Source: Pseudonocardia sp. (lineage in GTDB: Bacteria > Actinomycetota > Actinomycetes > Mycobacteriales > Pseudonocardiaceae). Taken from it: a stretch of 7,432 bases of DNA. The stretch lies in assembly GCA_030453005.1 (NCBI GenBank), contig JAKDLE010000124.1, positions 1 to 7,432 on the forward strand. Direction: 5' to 3'. Below are positions 1 through 5,628 of the stretch, one piece after another (the stretch's first letter is position 1; each line of letters opens with the position of its first letter). The translations under genes were made by a program, and so were the position numbers. Below the pieces are notes generated by a model. It was not told the DNA's origin, made no database searches, and saw only the letters and a list, made by a program, of their open reading frames with translations.

Positions 1-2
1 AC

Positions 3-302
3 CTGTCCACCACCGACGCCCGCGGCTTCCGCGACGACGGTTACCGCGCGCTCTGTGCCGCGGTGTGGGAGACCCGCGCGTTCGGCGACTTCTGGCAGCA
101 CTGCCTGGTCGCCGAGGGCGCGATCGACCTGGCCGTGGAACCCGCCGCGAACCCCTGGGACCTGGCCGCGCTCGTGCCGATCGTGCGGGAGGCGGGCGGC
201 ACCTGCACGTCGCTGGCCGGGGCGGCCACGTTCACCGGCGGCGACGCCCTCACGTCCAACACCGCCCTGCACACCGCCGCCCTGTCCGCGCTGGCGCCCT
301 GA
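3..302 (+). CDS. hisN: Histidinol-phosphatase, inositol monophosphatase family (3' part only)
   Basis: This is the C-terminal 99 residues of a gene that starts before the window; the frame is open from position 3 to the TGA at 300-302. Histidinol-phosphatase removes phosphate from L-histidinol phosphate in histidine biosynthesis and is cytosolic. The visible part contains the block AFGDFWQHCLVAEGAIDLAV, which leads into the WDLAALVPIVREAGG motif. In this Mg-dependent phosphatase superfamily the Asp of the WD pair is a metal ligand, and the EAGG segment follows it. The tail has the usual GGDAL-TSN-LH ending. The FGDFWQ block is why I favour the HisN-type branch over a generic inositol monophosphatase, but the specificity residues upstream are not visible. 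It reads in the same direction as prfC, 200 bp upstream, and a repeat-filled gap suggests separate transcription. Confidence 0.82.
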   Translation: MSTTDARGFRDDGYRALCAAVWETRAFGDFWQHCLVAEGAIDLAVEPAANPWDLAALVPIVREAGGTCTSLAGAATFTGGDALTSNTALHTAALSALAP

Positions 303-307
303 CCCCG

Positions 308-441
308 CGAGTTTGCCGATCGGCGGTCCGACTTTGCCGATCGTGCAGACCGCGGCCGGGACGGATCGGCGAACTCGGCGGGGGGATCGGCAGACTCGGC
401 GCGTGTGACGGCAAACTCGGCGGGGGGATCGGCAAACTCGG
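308..441. repeat. Array of six 21-bp-phased GATCGGCAAACTCGG elements (two inverted, four direct)
   Basis: The hisN-prfC gap contains six variants of one short element. Two lie in inverted orientation, at 308-321 and 329-343 (CGAGTTTGCCGATC and CGACTTTGCCGATCG). Four lie in direct orientation at 364-378, 385-399, 407-420 and 427-441. The core GGCRAACTCGG starts at 368, 389, 410 and 431 (the 389 copy has one change), an exact 21-bp period. The two inverted cores are also exactly 21 bp apart (308 and 329). The outermost copies, 308-321 and 427-440, form a perfect 14-bp inverted repeat. G-rich spacers (GGGGG) follow three of the direct copies. GCCGATCGGC at 315-324 is a perfect palindrome. The array could be a protein-binding array, an intergenic REP-like element, or the terminator zone of hisN. 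I infer no specific function. Confidence 0.85.
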
Positions 442-487
442 CGGAGGGGTGGTGTGCACCGCGGACGGAGGCGGGCACCGCGCGCCG

Positions 488-499
488 TAGCCTGAGGAG
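488..499 (+). promoter_or_regulatory. Candidate -10 (TAGCCT) and Shine-Dalgarno (GAGGAG) of prfC
   Basis: TAGCCT at 488-493 fits the actinobacterial TAnnnT -10 pattern. It lies 9 nt before the prfC ATG. GAGGAG at 494-499 resembles a Shine-Dalgarno sequence but leaves only 3 nt before the ATG. If TAGCCT is the -10, transcription would start at about 500-503 and the GAGGAG would not be in the mRNA, so only one of the two readings can be fully right. No good -35 is visible. Confidence 0.4.
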
Positions 500-502
500 A
501 CC

Positions 503-2119
503 ATGACCGACCAGATGACCAGGCCCCTCGCCTCCGGCGAGATCGCCGCACAGGCGCTGCGGCGCCGCACCTTCGCCGTGATCAGCCACCCGGACGCGGG
601 CAAGTCGACGCTGACCGAGGCGCTGGCCCTGCACGCCGAGGTGATCGACTCCGCGGGCGCGGTCCACGGCAAGGCCGGACGCAAGGGCGTCACCTCGGAC
701 TGGATGGAGATGGAGCGCGCCCGCGGCATCTCCATCACCTCCGCGGTGCTGCAGTTCGCCTACCGCGACCACGTCATCAACCTGCTCGACACCCCCGGCC
801 ACGGCGACTTCTCCGAGGACACCTACCGCGTGCTCGCCGCCGTCGACGCCGCGGTGATGCTGCTCGACGCGTCCAAGGGCCTGGAGGCGCAGACGCTCAA
901 GCTGTTCGACGTCTGCCGCAGCCGCGACATCCCGGTGATCACGTTCGTCAACAAGTGGGACGTGCCCGGCCGTGAGGCCCTCGAGCTGCTCGACGAGGTG
1001 GAGCAGACGATCGGGCTGCGGCCGATGCCCGTCACCTGGCCCGTCGGGATCGCCGGTGACCTGCGCGGGGTCATCGAGTGCGCCACCGGGGAGCTGAGCC
1101 GCTACGCGCGCACCGCGGGCGGGGCCACCCGCGGGGCGGTGGAGGTGCTCGACCCCGACCGCGCGGCCGCCGAGGAGCCGCTCTACGCCGAGACCGTCAC
1201 CGACGAGCTGGCGCTGCTGCGCGAGATCGGTGCCGAGTTCGAGGAGGCCGAGTACCTCGCGGGCACCGCCACCCCGGTGCTGTTCGGCGCGGCCCGCCAC
1301 GGCGTGGGCGTCGGGCGGCTGCTCGACGCGCTCGTCGACCTCGCGCCGCCGCCCGCCCCGCGCCCCGACGTCGAGGGCACTCCCCGCGAGCTGGACACGC
1401 CGCTCTCGGGCCTGGTGTTCAAGGTGCAGGCGGGCATGGACCGGTCGCACCGGGACCGCACCGCGTTCCTGCGCGTCAACTCGGGCCGGTTCGAGCGCGG
1501 CATGGTGCTCACCCACGCCGCGTCCGGGCGCCCGTTCGCCACGAAGTACGCCCAGGCCGTGTTCGGCCAGCAGCGCACCACGCTCGACGAGGCGTTCCCC
1601 GGCGACATCGTGGGCCTGGTCAACGCGGGTGCGTTGCGCCCCGGCGACACGCTGTACGCCGAGGAGCCGGTCGAGTTCCCGACGATCCCGAGCTTCGCGC
1701 CCGAGCACTTCGCCGTGGTGCGGGCGGCCGACGCGGGCCGCTACAAGCAGTTCCGCCGCGGCATCTCCCAGCTCGACAGCGAGGGCGTCATCCAGGTGTT
1801 GCGCTCCGACCTCCGCGGCGACCAGGCTCCCGTACTCGCCGCGGTCGGGCCGCTGCAGTTCGAGGTGGTCACCGCCCGGTTGGAGACCGAGTTCGGGTCA
1901 CCCGTCCGGTTGGAGCCGCTGTCCTACTCGGTCGCGCGGCTCACCGACGCCGCAGCCGCAGCGGTGCTGAACCGGGAGAGCGAGGTCGAGGTGCTCACCC
2001 GCTCGGTCGACGGCGCCCTGCTCGCGGTGTTCGTCAACAAGTGGCGGATGGAGACGGTGCGGCGCAAGCACCCCGACCTGATGCTGGAGCCGCTGCTCGC
2101 GGGCGCGGTCGAGCGATAG
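503..2119 (+). CDS. prfC: Peptide chain release factor 3 (RF3), translational GTPase
   Basis: RF3 is a cytosolic GTPase that speeds recycling of RF1/RF2 from the ribosome after peptide release. The 538-residue product is close to the length of E. coli RF3 (about 529). All G motifs are present: P-loop SHPDAGKST (28-36), switch I RGISIT (74-79), DTPGHGDFSEDTYR (96-109), and NKWD (150-153) in place of the commoner NKLD/NKMD. The TWPVG stretch (178-182) matches the RF3-typical segment after G4. Domain 2 covers roughly 297-390. The C-terminal part carries the conserved blocks KQFRRGISQLDSEGVIQVL (415-433) and VGPLQFEVV (448-456), which separate RF3 from EF-G and from LepA. I chose ATG 503 because the GAGGAG and the -10-like hexamer are next to it; ATG 515 is the only nearby alternative. 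It stands alone after the repeat array, with the GlcG-like gene 35 bp downstream. Confidence 0.96.
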   Translation: MTDQMTRPLASGEIAAQALRRRTFAVISHPDAGKSTLTEALALHAEVIDSAGAVHGKAGRKGVTSDWMEMERARGISITSAVLQFAYRDHVINLLDTPGHGDFSEDTYRVLAAVDAAVMLLDASKGLEAQTLKLFDVCRSRDIPVITFVNKWDVPGREALELLDEVEQTIGLRPMPVTWPVGIAGDLRGVIECATGELSRYARTAGGATRGAVEVLDPDRAAAEEPLYAETVTDELALLREIGAEFEEAEYLAGTATPVLFGAARHGVGVGRLLDALVDLAPPPAPRPDVEGTPRELDTPLSGLVFKVQAGMDRSHRDRTAFLRVNSGRFERGMVLTHAASGRPFATKYAQAVFGQQRTTLDEAFPGDIVGLVNAGALRPGDTLYAEEPVEFPTIPSFAPEHFAVVRAADAGRYKQFRRGISQLDSEGVIQVLRSDLRGDQAPVLAAVGPLQFEVVTARLETEFGSPVRLEPLSYSVARLTDAAAAAVLNRESEVEVLTRSVDGALLAVFVNKWRMETVRRKHPDLMLEPLLAGAVER

Positions 2120-2121
2120 CC

Positions 2122-2139
2122 TCGGGTCCCGACACCCGA
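2122..2139 (+). other. Small hairpin between prfC and the GlcG-like gene
   Basis: TCGGGT (2122-2127) and ACCCGA (2134-2139) form a perfect 6-bp stem with a 6-nt loop. It sits between the prfC stop codon and the Shine-Dalgarno of the next gene. No T-run follows, so it is not a classical terminator. It could modestly affect readthrough, processing or mRNA stability. TAGCCT at 2117-2122, overlapping the prfC stop, is a possible -10 for the downstream pair. Confidence 0.35.
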
Positions 2140-2145
2140 TCCACC

Positions 2146-2150
2146 GGAGG
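2146..2150 (+). promoter_or_regulatory. Shine-Dalgarno of the GlcG-like gene
   Basis: GGAGG lies 4 nt before the GTG at 2155. It fixes that GTG as the start of a frame that is open far upstream only as a shadow of prfC. Confidence 0.7.
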
Positions 2151-2154
2151 CACC

Positions 2155-2577
2155 GTGGCCGACACCGTCAGCGTCCCCACCGTCAGCACCGACGCCGCGC
2201 ACCGCATGATCGCGGCGGCGGAGGCGAAGGCGACCGAGATCGGCGTGCCGATGTGCATCGCCGTCGTCGACACCGGCGGCAACCTCAAGGCGTTCTCCCG
2301 GATGGACGGCGGGCCGCTGCTGTCGACCCAGGTCGCGCAGGACAAGGCGTACACGGCCGTCGGGTTCGGGATGCCCACGCACGGCTGGTTCGACTTCATC
2401 TCCGGCGACGCCCCGCTCGCCGCCGGGGCCCCCACCGGCATCGACCGGCTGGTGATCTTCGGCGGCGGCTACCCGATCGAGGCCGACGGTGCCGTGGTGG
2501 GCGCGATCGGGGTCAGTGGCGGGCACTACAGCCAGGACCAGCAGGTGGCCGAGGCGGGTCTGGCCGCCCTGTCGTGA
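2155..2577 (+). CDS. GlcG/HbpS-like (DUF336) heme-binding-family protein
   Basis: The 140-residue product belongs to the GlcG/HbpS/PduO-C family (DUF336), small alpha/beta proteins of mostly unclear function. Some members bind heme or cobalamin-type ligands. Family marks visible are the N-terminal helix STDAAHRMIAAAEAKATEIG, the strand and turn MCIAVVDTGGNLKAFSRMDG (33-52), the DKAYTAVGFG helix (63-72), GGYPIEADGAVVGAIGVSGG (104-123), and a C-terminal helix (QDQQVAEAGLAAL). There is no signal peptide, unlike secreted HbpS, so it should be cytosolic. GTG 2155 is chosen because of its Shine-Dalgarno. Its stop overlaps the next start (GTGA, 2574-2577), so it is translationally coupled to the MaoC-type gene and probably works with it. 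The ligand and the reaction cannot be told from sequence. Confidence 0.88.
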   Translation: MADTVSVPTVSTDAAHRMIAAAEAKATEIGVPMCIAVVDTGGNLKAFSRMDGGPLLSTQVAQDKAYTAVGFGMPTHGWFDFISGDAPLAAGAPTGIDRLVIFGGGYPIEADGAVVGAIGVSGGHYSQDQQVAEAGLAALS

Positions 2578-3041
2578 CGGAGGTCGCGTTCGAGGACCTC
2601 ACCCCCGGTCGCGTGTTCGACCTCGGCAGCACCGTGGTCGACCGCGACGAGATGGTGGCGTTCGCCCGCCGTTTCGACCCCCAGCCCTTCCACCTCGACG
2701 ACGACGCGGCGGCCACGTCGCTGTTCGGCGGGCTCGCGGCCTCGGGGTGGTTCACCGCGGGGCTGTGGATGCGCGCCTACGTCGACGGCGTGCTGAGCCG
2801 GGCGGCGTCGCTGGGCTCCCCCGGTGGCCAGGAGATCGCCTGGCCCGCGCCGGTGTTCGCCGGTGACGAGCTGCGGGCGTCGATGGAGATCGTGTCGGCC
2901 CGGCGCTCGCGCAGCCGACCCGAGCTGGGTCTGGTCACTCTCCGCGCCCAACTGCACCGCGACACCACCGAGGTGTTCCGCGCGGTGTTCACGGGCATGT
3001 TCGGGACGCGCTCCCACGCCGGTGCGGTGGACACCGCGTAG
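2574..3041 (+). CDS. MaoC-like hot-dog-fold acyl-CoA dehydratase/hydratase
   Basis: The 155-residue product is a single-domain MaoC/R-hydratase-type protein. The family usually hydrates trans-2-enoyl-CoA to (R)-3-hydroxyacyl-CoA, or does the reverse. The active-site block FDPQPFHLDDDAAATSLFGG (34-53) has Asp35 and His40 with the five-residue offset seen between the catalytic Asp and His of R-specific enoyl-CoA hydratases. AASG (55-58) and the later WPAPVFAGDEL (90-100) are also typical. It starts at GTG 2574, overlapping the GlcG-like stop by 4 bp. No strong Shine-Dalgarno is present, so translation probably depends on coupling. It converges with hmgL, with 24 bp between the stops. The substrate is unknown: fatty acyl-CoA, a branched-chain intermediate or a polyketide-type substrate are all possible. 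Confidence 0.9.
   Translation: MTEVAFEDLTPGRVFDLGSTVVDRDEMVAFARRFDPQPFHLDDDAAATSLFGGLAASGWFTAGLWMRAYVDGVLSRAASLGSPGGQEIAWPAPVFAGDELRASMEIVSARRSRSRPELGLVTLRAQLHRDTTEVFRAVFTGMFGTRSHAGAVDTA
3024..3037. terminator. Candidate bidirectional hairpin between convergent maoC-like gene and hmgL
   Basis: GCGGTG (3024-3029) and CACCGC (3032-3037) form a perfect GC-rich stem immediately before the MaoC-type stop at 3039-3041. It is also about 30 nt past the hmgL stop on the other strand. No T-run follows on either side, so this would be a U-less hairpin of the kind proposed for GC-rich actinobacteria. The support is positional and weak. Confidence 0.3.
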
Positions 3042-3065
3042 GTCCTGCGGGGACGGTCGGGGTGA

Positions 3066-3998
3066 CTATCCCGCCAGCGCCCGCACCACCCGCGACGGCG
3101 ACGGGCGTCCGAGCTGCTGCGCCATCCACGCGCTGGTGGCCACGAGCGCGTCGAGGTCGACGCCGTGGGCGACGCCCAGGCCGTCGAGCATCCAGACGAG
3201 GTCTTCGGTGGCGAGGTTGCCGGTGGCCGACTCGGCGTAGGGGCAGCCGCCGAGGCCGCCCGCGCTGGCGTCGACGGTGGTGACGCCGCGGCGCAGGGCG
3301 GCGAGGGTGTTGGACAGGGCCTGGCCGTAGGTGTCGTGGAAGTGCACGGCGAGCTGCTCCATCGGCACGCCCGCCGCGGTGCAGGCGTCGAGCACGGCGT
3401 CGACGTGGCCCGGGGTGCCGGTCCCGATCGTGTCGCCCAGGGACAGCTGGTGGCAGCCCATCTCGTGCAGCCGCCGCCCGACCGCCGCCACCTGCCCGGG
3501 GTCGACCGCCCCCTCCCACGGATCACCGAAGCACATCGACACGTAGCCGCGGACCCGCAGGCCGGCGTCGAGTGCCCGGGTGACGACGGTGTCGAACATC
3601 GCGAACTGGCCGTCGAGGGAGCGGTTGAGGTTGCGCTGCGCGAAGGTCTCCGTGGCGCTGGCGAACACCGCGACGTGCTCGATGCCGGCGTCCAGCGCGC
3701 GGTCCAGGCCGCGCTCGTTGGGCACGAGCACGGGGTAGTCGACGCCGGGCGCGCGGGTGAGCCGGGCCAGCAGCTCGGCGGCGTCGGCGAGCTGGGGCAC
3801 CCACTTCGGGTGCACGAAGCTCGTGGCCTCGCAGACACCGAGCCCGGAGCCCGCGAGCCGGTCGAGGAACTCGGCCTTCACCTCGACGGGCACCACGGTC
3901 TGCTCGTTCTGCAGGCCGTCGCGGGCCCCGACCTCGTAGATCGTGACGCGCTCGGGCAGCCCCGGCGCGGGCACGACCATCGGCAGTTCAGGACTCAT
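3066..3998 (-). CDS. mvaB: Hydroxymethylglutaryl-CoA lyase
   Basis: HMG-CoA lyase splits 3-hydroxy-3-methylglutaryl-CoA into acetyl-CoA and acetoacetate, the last step of leucine degradation. The 310-residue TIM-barrel protein matches the usual bacterial length of about 300. Visible motifs are EVGARDGLQNE (22-32) with catalytic Arg26 and metal-binding Asp27, CEATSFVHPKWVPQLADA (56-73) with Glu57, HFHDTYGQALSN (219-230) with the His219/His221 metal ligands, and GGLGGCPYAESATGN (247-261) with the active-loop Cys252 and metal-ligand Asn261. The Arg-to-Glu spacing of 31 equals that of the human enzyme (Arg41/Glu72). The CPYA loop argues against other DRE-TIM enzymes such as isopropylmalate synthase. 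Its ATG lies inside the last codons of the PH-domain gene (11-bp overlap) and has a perfect AGGAGGT, so it is expressed from the birA-PH-mvaB unit. Confidence 0.95.
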   Translation of the reverse strand: MSPELPMVVPAPGLPERVTIYEVGARDGLQNEQTVVPVEVKAEFLDRLAGSGLGVCEATSFVHPKWVPQLADAAELLARLTRAPGVDYPVLVPNERGLDRALDAGIEHVAVFASATETFAQRNLNRSLDGQFAMFDTVVTRALDAGLRVRGYVSMCFGDPWEGAVDPGQVAAVGRRLHEMGCHQLSLGDTIGTGTPGHVDAVLDACTAAGVPMEQLAVHFHDTYGQALSNTLAALRRGVTTVDASAGGLGGCPYAESATGNLATEDLVWMLDGLGVAHGVDLDALVATSAWMAQQLGRPSPSRVVRALAG

Positions 3999-4473
3999 CA
4001 GCCACCTCCTGGTACAGCAGGGCGTGCACCCGCTGGACCCGCGGGACGTCGGCGAACTCCAGCGGGTCGTCGGACGCCGACTCGATCACGAGCGTGCCGC
4101 AGCACAGGAACCGCTCCATCATGGTGTGCCGGAACTGCACGGTGTTGATCCGGCTCATCGGGATGTCGATGCCCTGGCGCGACAGCACGCCCTCGCGCAC
4201 GAGCACCCGACGGGACGTGACCACGAAGTGTGTACTGCGCCAGCGCACGACCGGCAACACGGTGAACCGGCCGACGAGCCCCACCCCGACGACGGCGAGC
4301 GCGACCCACGCCCACGGCGCCCAGGGCTGCTCGCGCACGACCGCCGCGAGGAACACCGCCGCGGCGACGACGAACAGCAGGACGAGTACCGGGACGATCA
4401 GCATCTTGACGTGCGGGTGCTGGTGCAGGACGACCCGCTCGCCGTCGACGAGGAGATCATCGGGGTAGGCCAC
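3988..4473 (-). CDS. PH-domain (DUF304-like) membrane protein, Rv3278c-type
   Basis: The 161-residue protein has a short N-terminal segment, then two hydrophobic helices at about 22-45 and 52-76. A bacterial PH-like domain (about 78-150) with the typical start RWRSTHFVVTSRRVLVREGV follows, then IPMSRINTVQFRHTMMERFL and GTLVIESASDDPLEFADV. This layout is that of the YdbS/DUF304 family, membrane proteins of unknown function; both termini should face the cytosol. The start is GTG 4473 (MAYPDDLLVDGERVVLHQHP). There is no Shine-Dalgarno, but TACGGT lies 6 nt upstream, so it may be leaderless. It lies 24 bp after birA and overlaps mvaB by 11 bp. From memory, the M. tuberculosis protein beside birA (Rv3278c) has the same design and position. 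CC at 124-125 in the PH domain is unexplained. Confidence 0.85.
   Translation of the reverse strand: MAYPDDLLVDGERVVLHQHPHVKMLIVPVLVLLFVVAAAVFLAAVVREQPWAPWAWVALAVVGVGLVGRFTVLPVVRWRSTHFVVTSRRVLVREGVLSRQGIDIPMSRINTVQFRHTMMERFLCCGTLVIESASDDPLEFADVPRVQRVHALLYQEVADES
4004..4010 (-). promoter_or_regulatory. Perfect Shine-Dalgarno of mvaB inside the PH gene
   Basis: On the minus strand AGGAGGT lies 5 nt before the mvaB ATG at 3998, the best anti-Shine-Dalgarno match in the window. It sits within the final codons of the PH-domain gene. mvaB can therefore recruit ribosomes independently while sharing the transcript. Confidence 0.8.
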
Positions 4474-4479
4474 GGCGAC

Positions 4480-4485
4480 ACCGTA
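4480..4485 (-). promoter_or_regulatory. Candidate -10 (TACGGT) for a leaderless PH-gene transcript
   Basis: TACGGT on the minus strand ends 6 nt before the GTG at 4473, and no Shine-Dalgarno is present. This is the spacing expected for a transcript beginning at the start codon. It lies in the 24-bp birA-PH gap. There is no recognisable -35, so the evidence is modest. Confidence 0.3.
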
Positions 4486-4497
4486 ACGCCGCCGCCG

Positions 4498-5310
4498 CTA
4501 CCCGCAGGCGGGACGCAGGTGCACGACGTCGCCCGCCGCGACGGCCTGGCGGTGCCCCGCGTCGTCGAGCAGGAGCAGGCGGCCGTCGCGGTCGACGTCC
4601 TCGGCGGTGCCCGTCACCGAGGTGCCCCCGGGCAGCTCCACGCGCACCGACGAACCGAGGCTCGCGCAGCCCGCGCGGTAGTCGGCGCGCAGCCTGCCTG
4701 CGTCGGGGTCCCCGCGGTCGTCCCGCCAGGCCGCCTCGCGCTCGGCGAGCCGGGTGAGCAGCTCCACGAGCACCTCGGCACGGTCGATGGCGCGTTCGGC
4801 CTGCGCGACCAGCGATGTGGCGCCGGGCTGGTCGGACGGGGCGGCGTCGACGTTGAGCCCGATACCCACGACCACGGCGGGCCGCGACGGGTCGGTCACC
4901 TCCGCGAGTATGCCTGCCACCTTGCGCGGCTCCGCGCCCATCAGCAGGTCGTTGGGCCACTTGAGCCCGGCCGGTGCCGCGGTGAACGACCGCACCGTGT
5001 CGAGCACGGCCAATCCGGCGAGCAGCGGCAGCCAGCTGAACCGCGACGGCGACACCCCGACCGGCCGGAACAGCGCGCTGACCGTGAGGCCCGACCCGGG
5101 CGGCGACACCCAGCTCCGCGCCAGCCTGCCCCGCCCGGACTCCTGGTGCTCGGCCACCAGCACCGTGCGGTCCGGTGCGCCCGCCACCGCCGCGGCCATC
5201 AGGTCGGCGTTGGTGGACCCGGTGCGCCCGACCACGTCGACCTGCGCCCACGGACCGACGAGCGCCGCACGGAGCGCCTCGACGTCCAGCGGTTGAGTGG
5301 TGCGGTTCAT
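4498..5310 (-). CDS. birA: Biotin-[acetyl-CoA-carboxylase] ligase (class I, no DNA-binding domain)
   Basis: BirA activates biotin with ATP and attaches it to a lysine of biotin carrier domains in acyl-CoA and pyruvate carboxylases. Motifs in the 270-residue product are the substrate-loop block GSTN (31-34), the biotinyl-AMP loop ESGRGRLARSW (57-67), KWPNDLL (117-123), the RKVAGIL block (129-135) with Lys130, and GIGLNV (149-154). A C-terminal beta domain (about 222-266) follows. There is no N-terminal helix-turn-helix, so unlike E. coli BirA it should not repress biotin genes itself. I chose ATG 5310: the frame stays open to 5496, but the upstream part has low-complexity Arg/Pro/Gly content and no ligase similarity. 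It heads the leftward birA-PH-mvaB group and is divergent from the carboxylase gene whose partner subunit it should modify. Confidence 0.95.
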   Translation of the reverse strand: MNRTTQPLDVEALRAALVGPWAQVDVVGRTGSTNADLMAAAVAGAPDRTVLVAEHQESGRGRLARSWVSPPGSGLTVSALFRPVGVSPSRFSWLPLLAGLAVLDTVRSFTAAPAGLKWPNDLLMGAEPRKVAGILAEVTDPSRPAVVVGIGLNVDAAPSDQPGATSLVAQAERAIDRAEVLVELLTRLAEREAAWRDDRGDPDAGRLRADYRAGCASLGSSVRVELPGGTSVTGTAEDVDRDGRLLLLDDAGHRQAVAAGDVVHLRPACG

Positions 5311-5318
5311 GCCGGCGC

Positions 5319-5324
5319 ACGCTA
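5319..5324 (-). promoter_or_regulatory. Candidate -10 (TAGCGT) for leaderless birA
   Basis: On the minus strand TAGCGT ends 8 nt before the birA ATG, and no Shine-Dalgarno is present. The hexamer lies in the loop of a GCCGG-N9-CCGGC dyad (5311-5315 and 5325-5329), which could be an operator or just GC-rich coincidence. The best -35-like stretch, CCTGTC at 5341-5346 (16-bp spacer), is poor. Confidence 0.4.
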
Positions 5325-5362
5325 CCGGCGGGCCGTCCGGGACAGGATGCGCAGACGCGCCG

Positions 5363-5420
5363 CGGGCGACCGGCGGGCGTCGGGCGGCGCCGGGCGCACC
5401 ACACGGCCGCCGGTCGTCCG
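5363..5420. repeat. 14-bp imperfect inverted repeat with 30-nt loop
   Basis: CGGGCGACCGGCGG (5363-5376) pairs with CCGCCGGTCGTCCG (5407-5420) at 13 of 14 positions; the remaining one would be a G-U pair in plus-strand RNA. The 30-nt loop contains the palindrome GGCGCC (5386-5391). It lies upstream of both predicted divergent promoters, so it would act as DNA or in an unpredicted transcript. Function unknown. Confidence 0.6.
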
Positions 5421-5428
5421 GCGTCCGA

Positions 5429-5530
5429 TGATCGCCGTGTACCGCACACCACGGCCGCGGCGGCTGTGAGAACGCACGACTCACGACGATCACCACAACG
5501 CGCCTCTCCAGTGATCACCGCGAACCGCAC
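5429..5530 (+). repeat. Imperfect 19-bp direct repeat (TGATCrCCGyGwACCGCAC)
   Basis: Positions 5429-5447 and 5512-5530 agree at 16 of 19 bases, 83 bp apart. The first copy is embedded in the dyad GCCGTG-N10-CACGGC (5434-5439 and 5450-5455), the second in the GTGATCAC palindrome. They could be paired regulator sites in front of pccB, but no regulator is assignable. Confidence 0.4.
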
Positions 5531-5622
5531 CCAGCCGTCACCCGGACCGCAGTACCGTGTGGTCGACGACGATCACGACCCGACGTGACGAGGCACGCAG
5601 GGCCGCGGGGTTACCAGCCGGT

Positions 5623-5628
5623 TAGGCT
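5623..5628 (+). promoter_or_regulatory. Candidate -10 (TAGGCT) for leaderless pccB
   Basis: TAGGCT ends 8 nt before the pccB ATG, the same spacing as TAGCGT to the birA ATG on the other strand. No Shine-Dalgarno is present in between (TCCCGGTC). No clear -35 is visible about 17 bp further upstream. Confidence 0.45.

Noticed and set aside
308..441. CRISPR array
   Set aside because: The repeats are short, imperfect, in both orientations and separated by only a few G-rich bases, with no unique spacers of normal length and no cas gene in the window.
308..441. Insertion sequence or MITE ends
   Set aside because: The 14-bp inverted arms are internal copies of the same short repeat. No target-site duplication was seen beside them and no transposase is present.
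41..1708. A 555-codon open frame on the minus strand across hisN, the repeat array and prfC
   Set aside because: It is the antisense shadow of GC-rich codons: Arg/Gly/Val/His-rich, low complexity, no recognisable domain. The heptad-like AEFADPP repeats in it arise from the 21-bp DNA repeats.
3047..3074. Hairpin GCGGG...CCCGC between the convergent stops
   Set aside because: The stem is only five pairs plus one G-U with a 16-nt loop. The hairpin at 3024-3037 is a better candidate.
3165..4148. A 327-codon plus-strand frame opposite mvaB (and a similar 508-codon one at 3943-5469)
   Set aside because: Both are antisense to genes with full motif support (mvaB, the PH gene, birA), have His/Arg/Gly/Ala-rich shadow composition and no ribosome site.
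5311..5496. Extension of birA upstream to position 5496
   Set aside because: The frame is open, but the extra 62 residues are Pro/Arg-rich, unlike any biotin ligase. The family N-terminus fits ATG 5310, and no helix-turn-helix is encoded in the extension.
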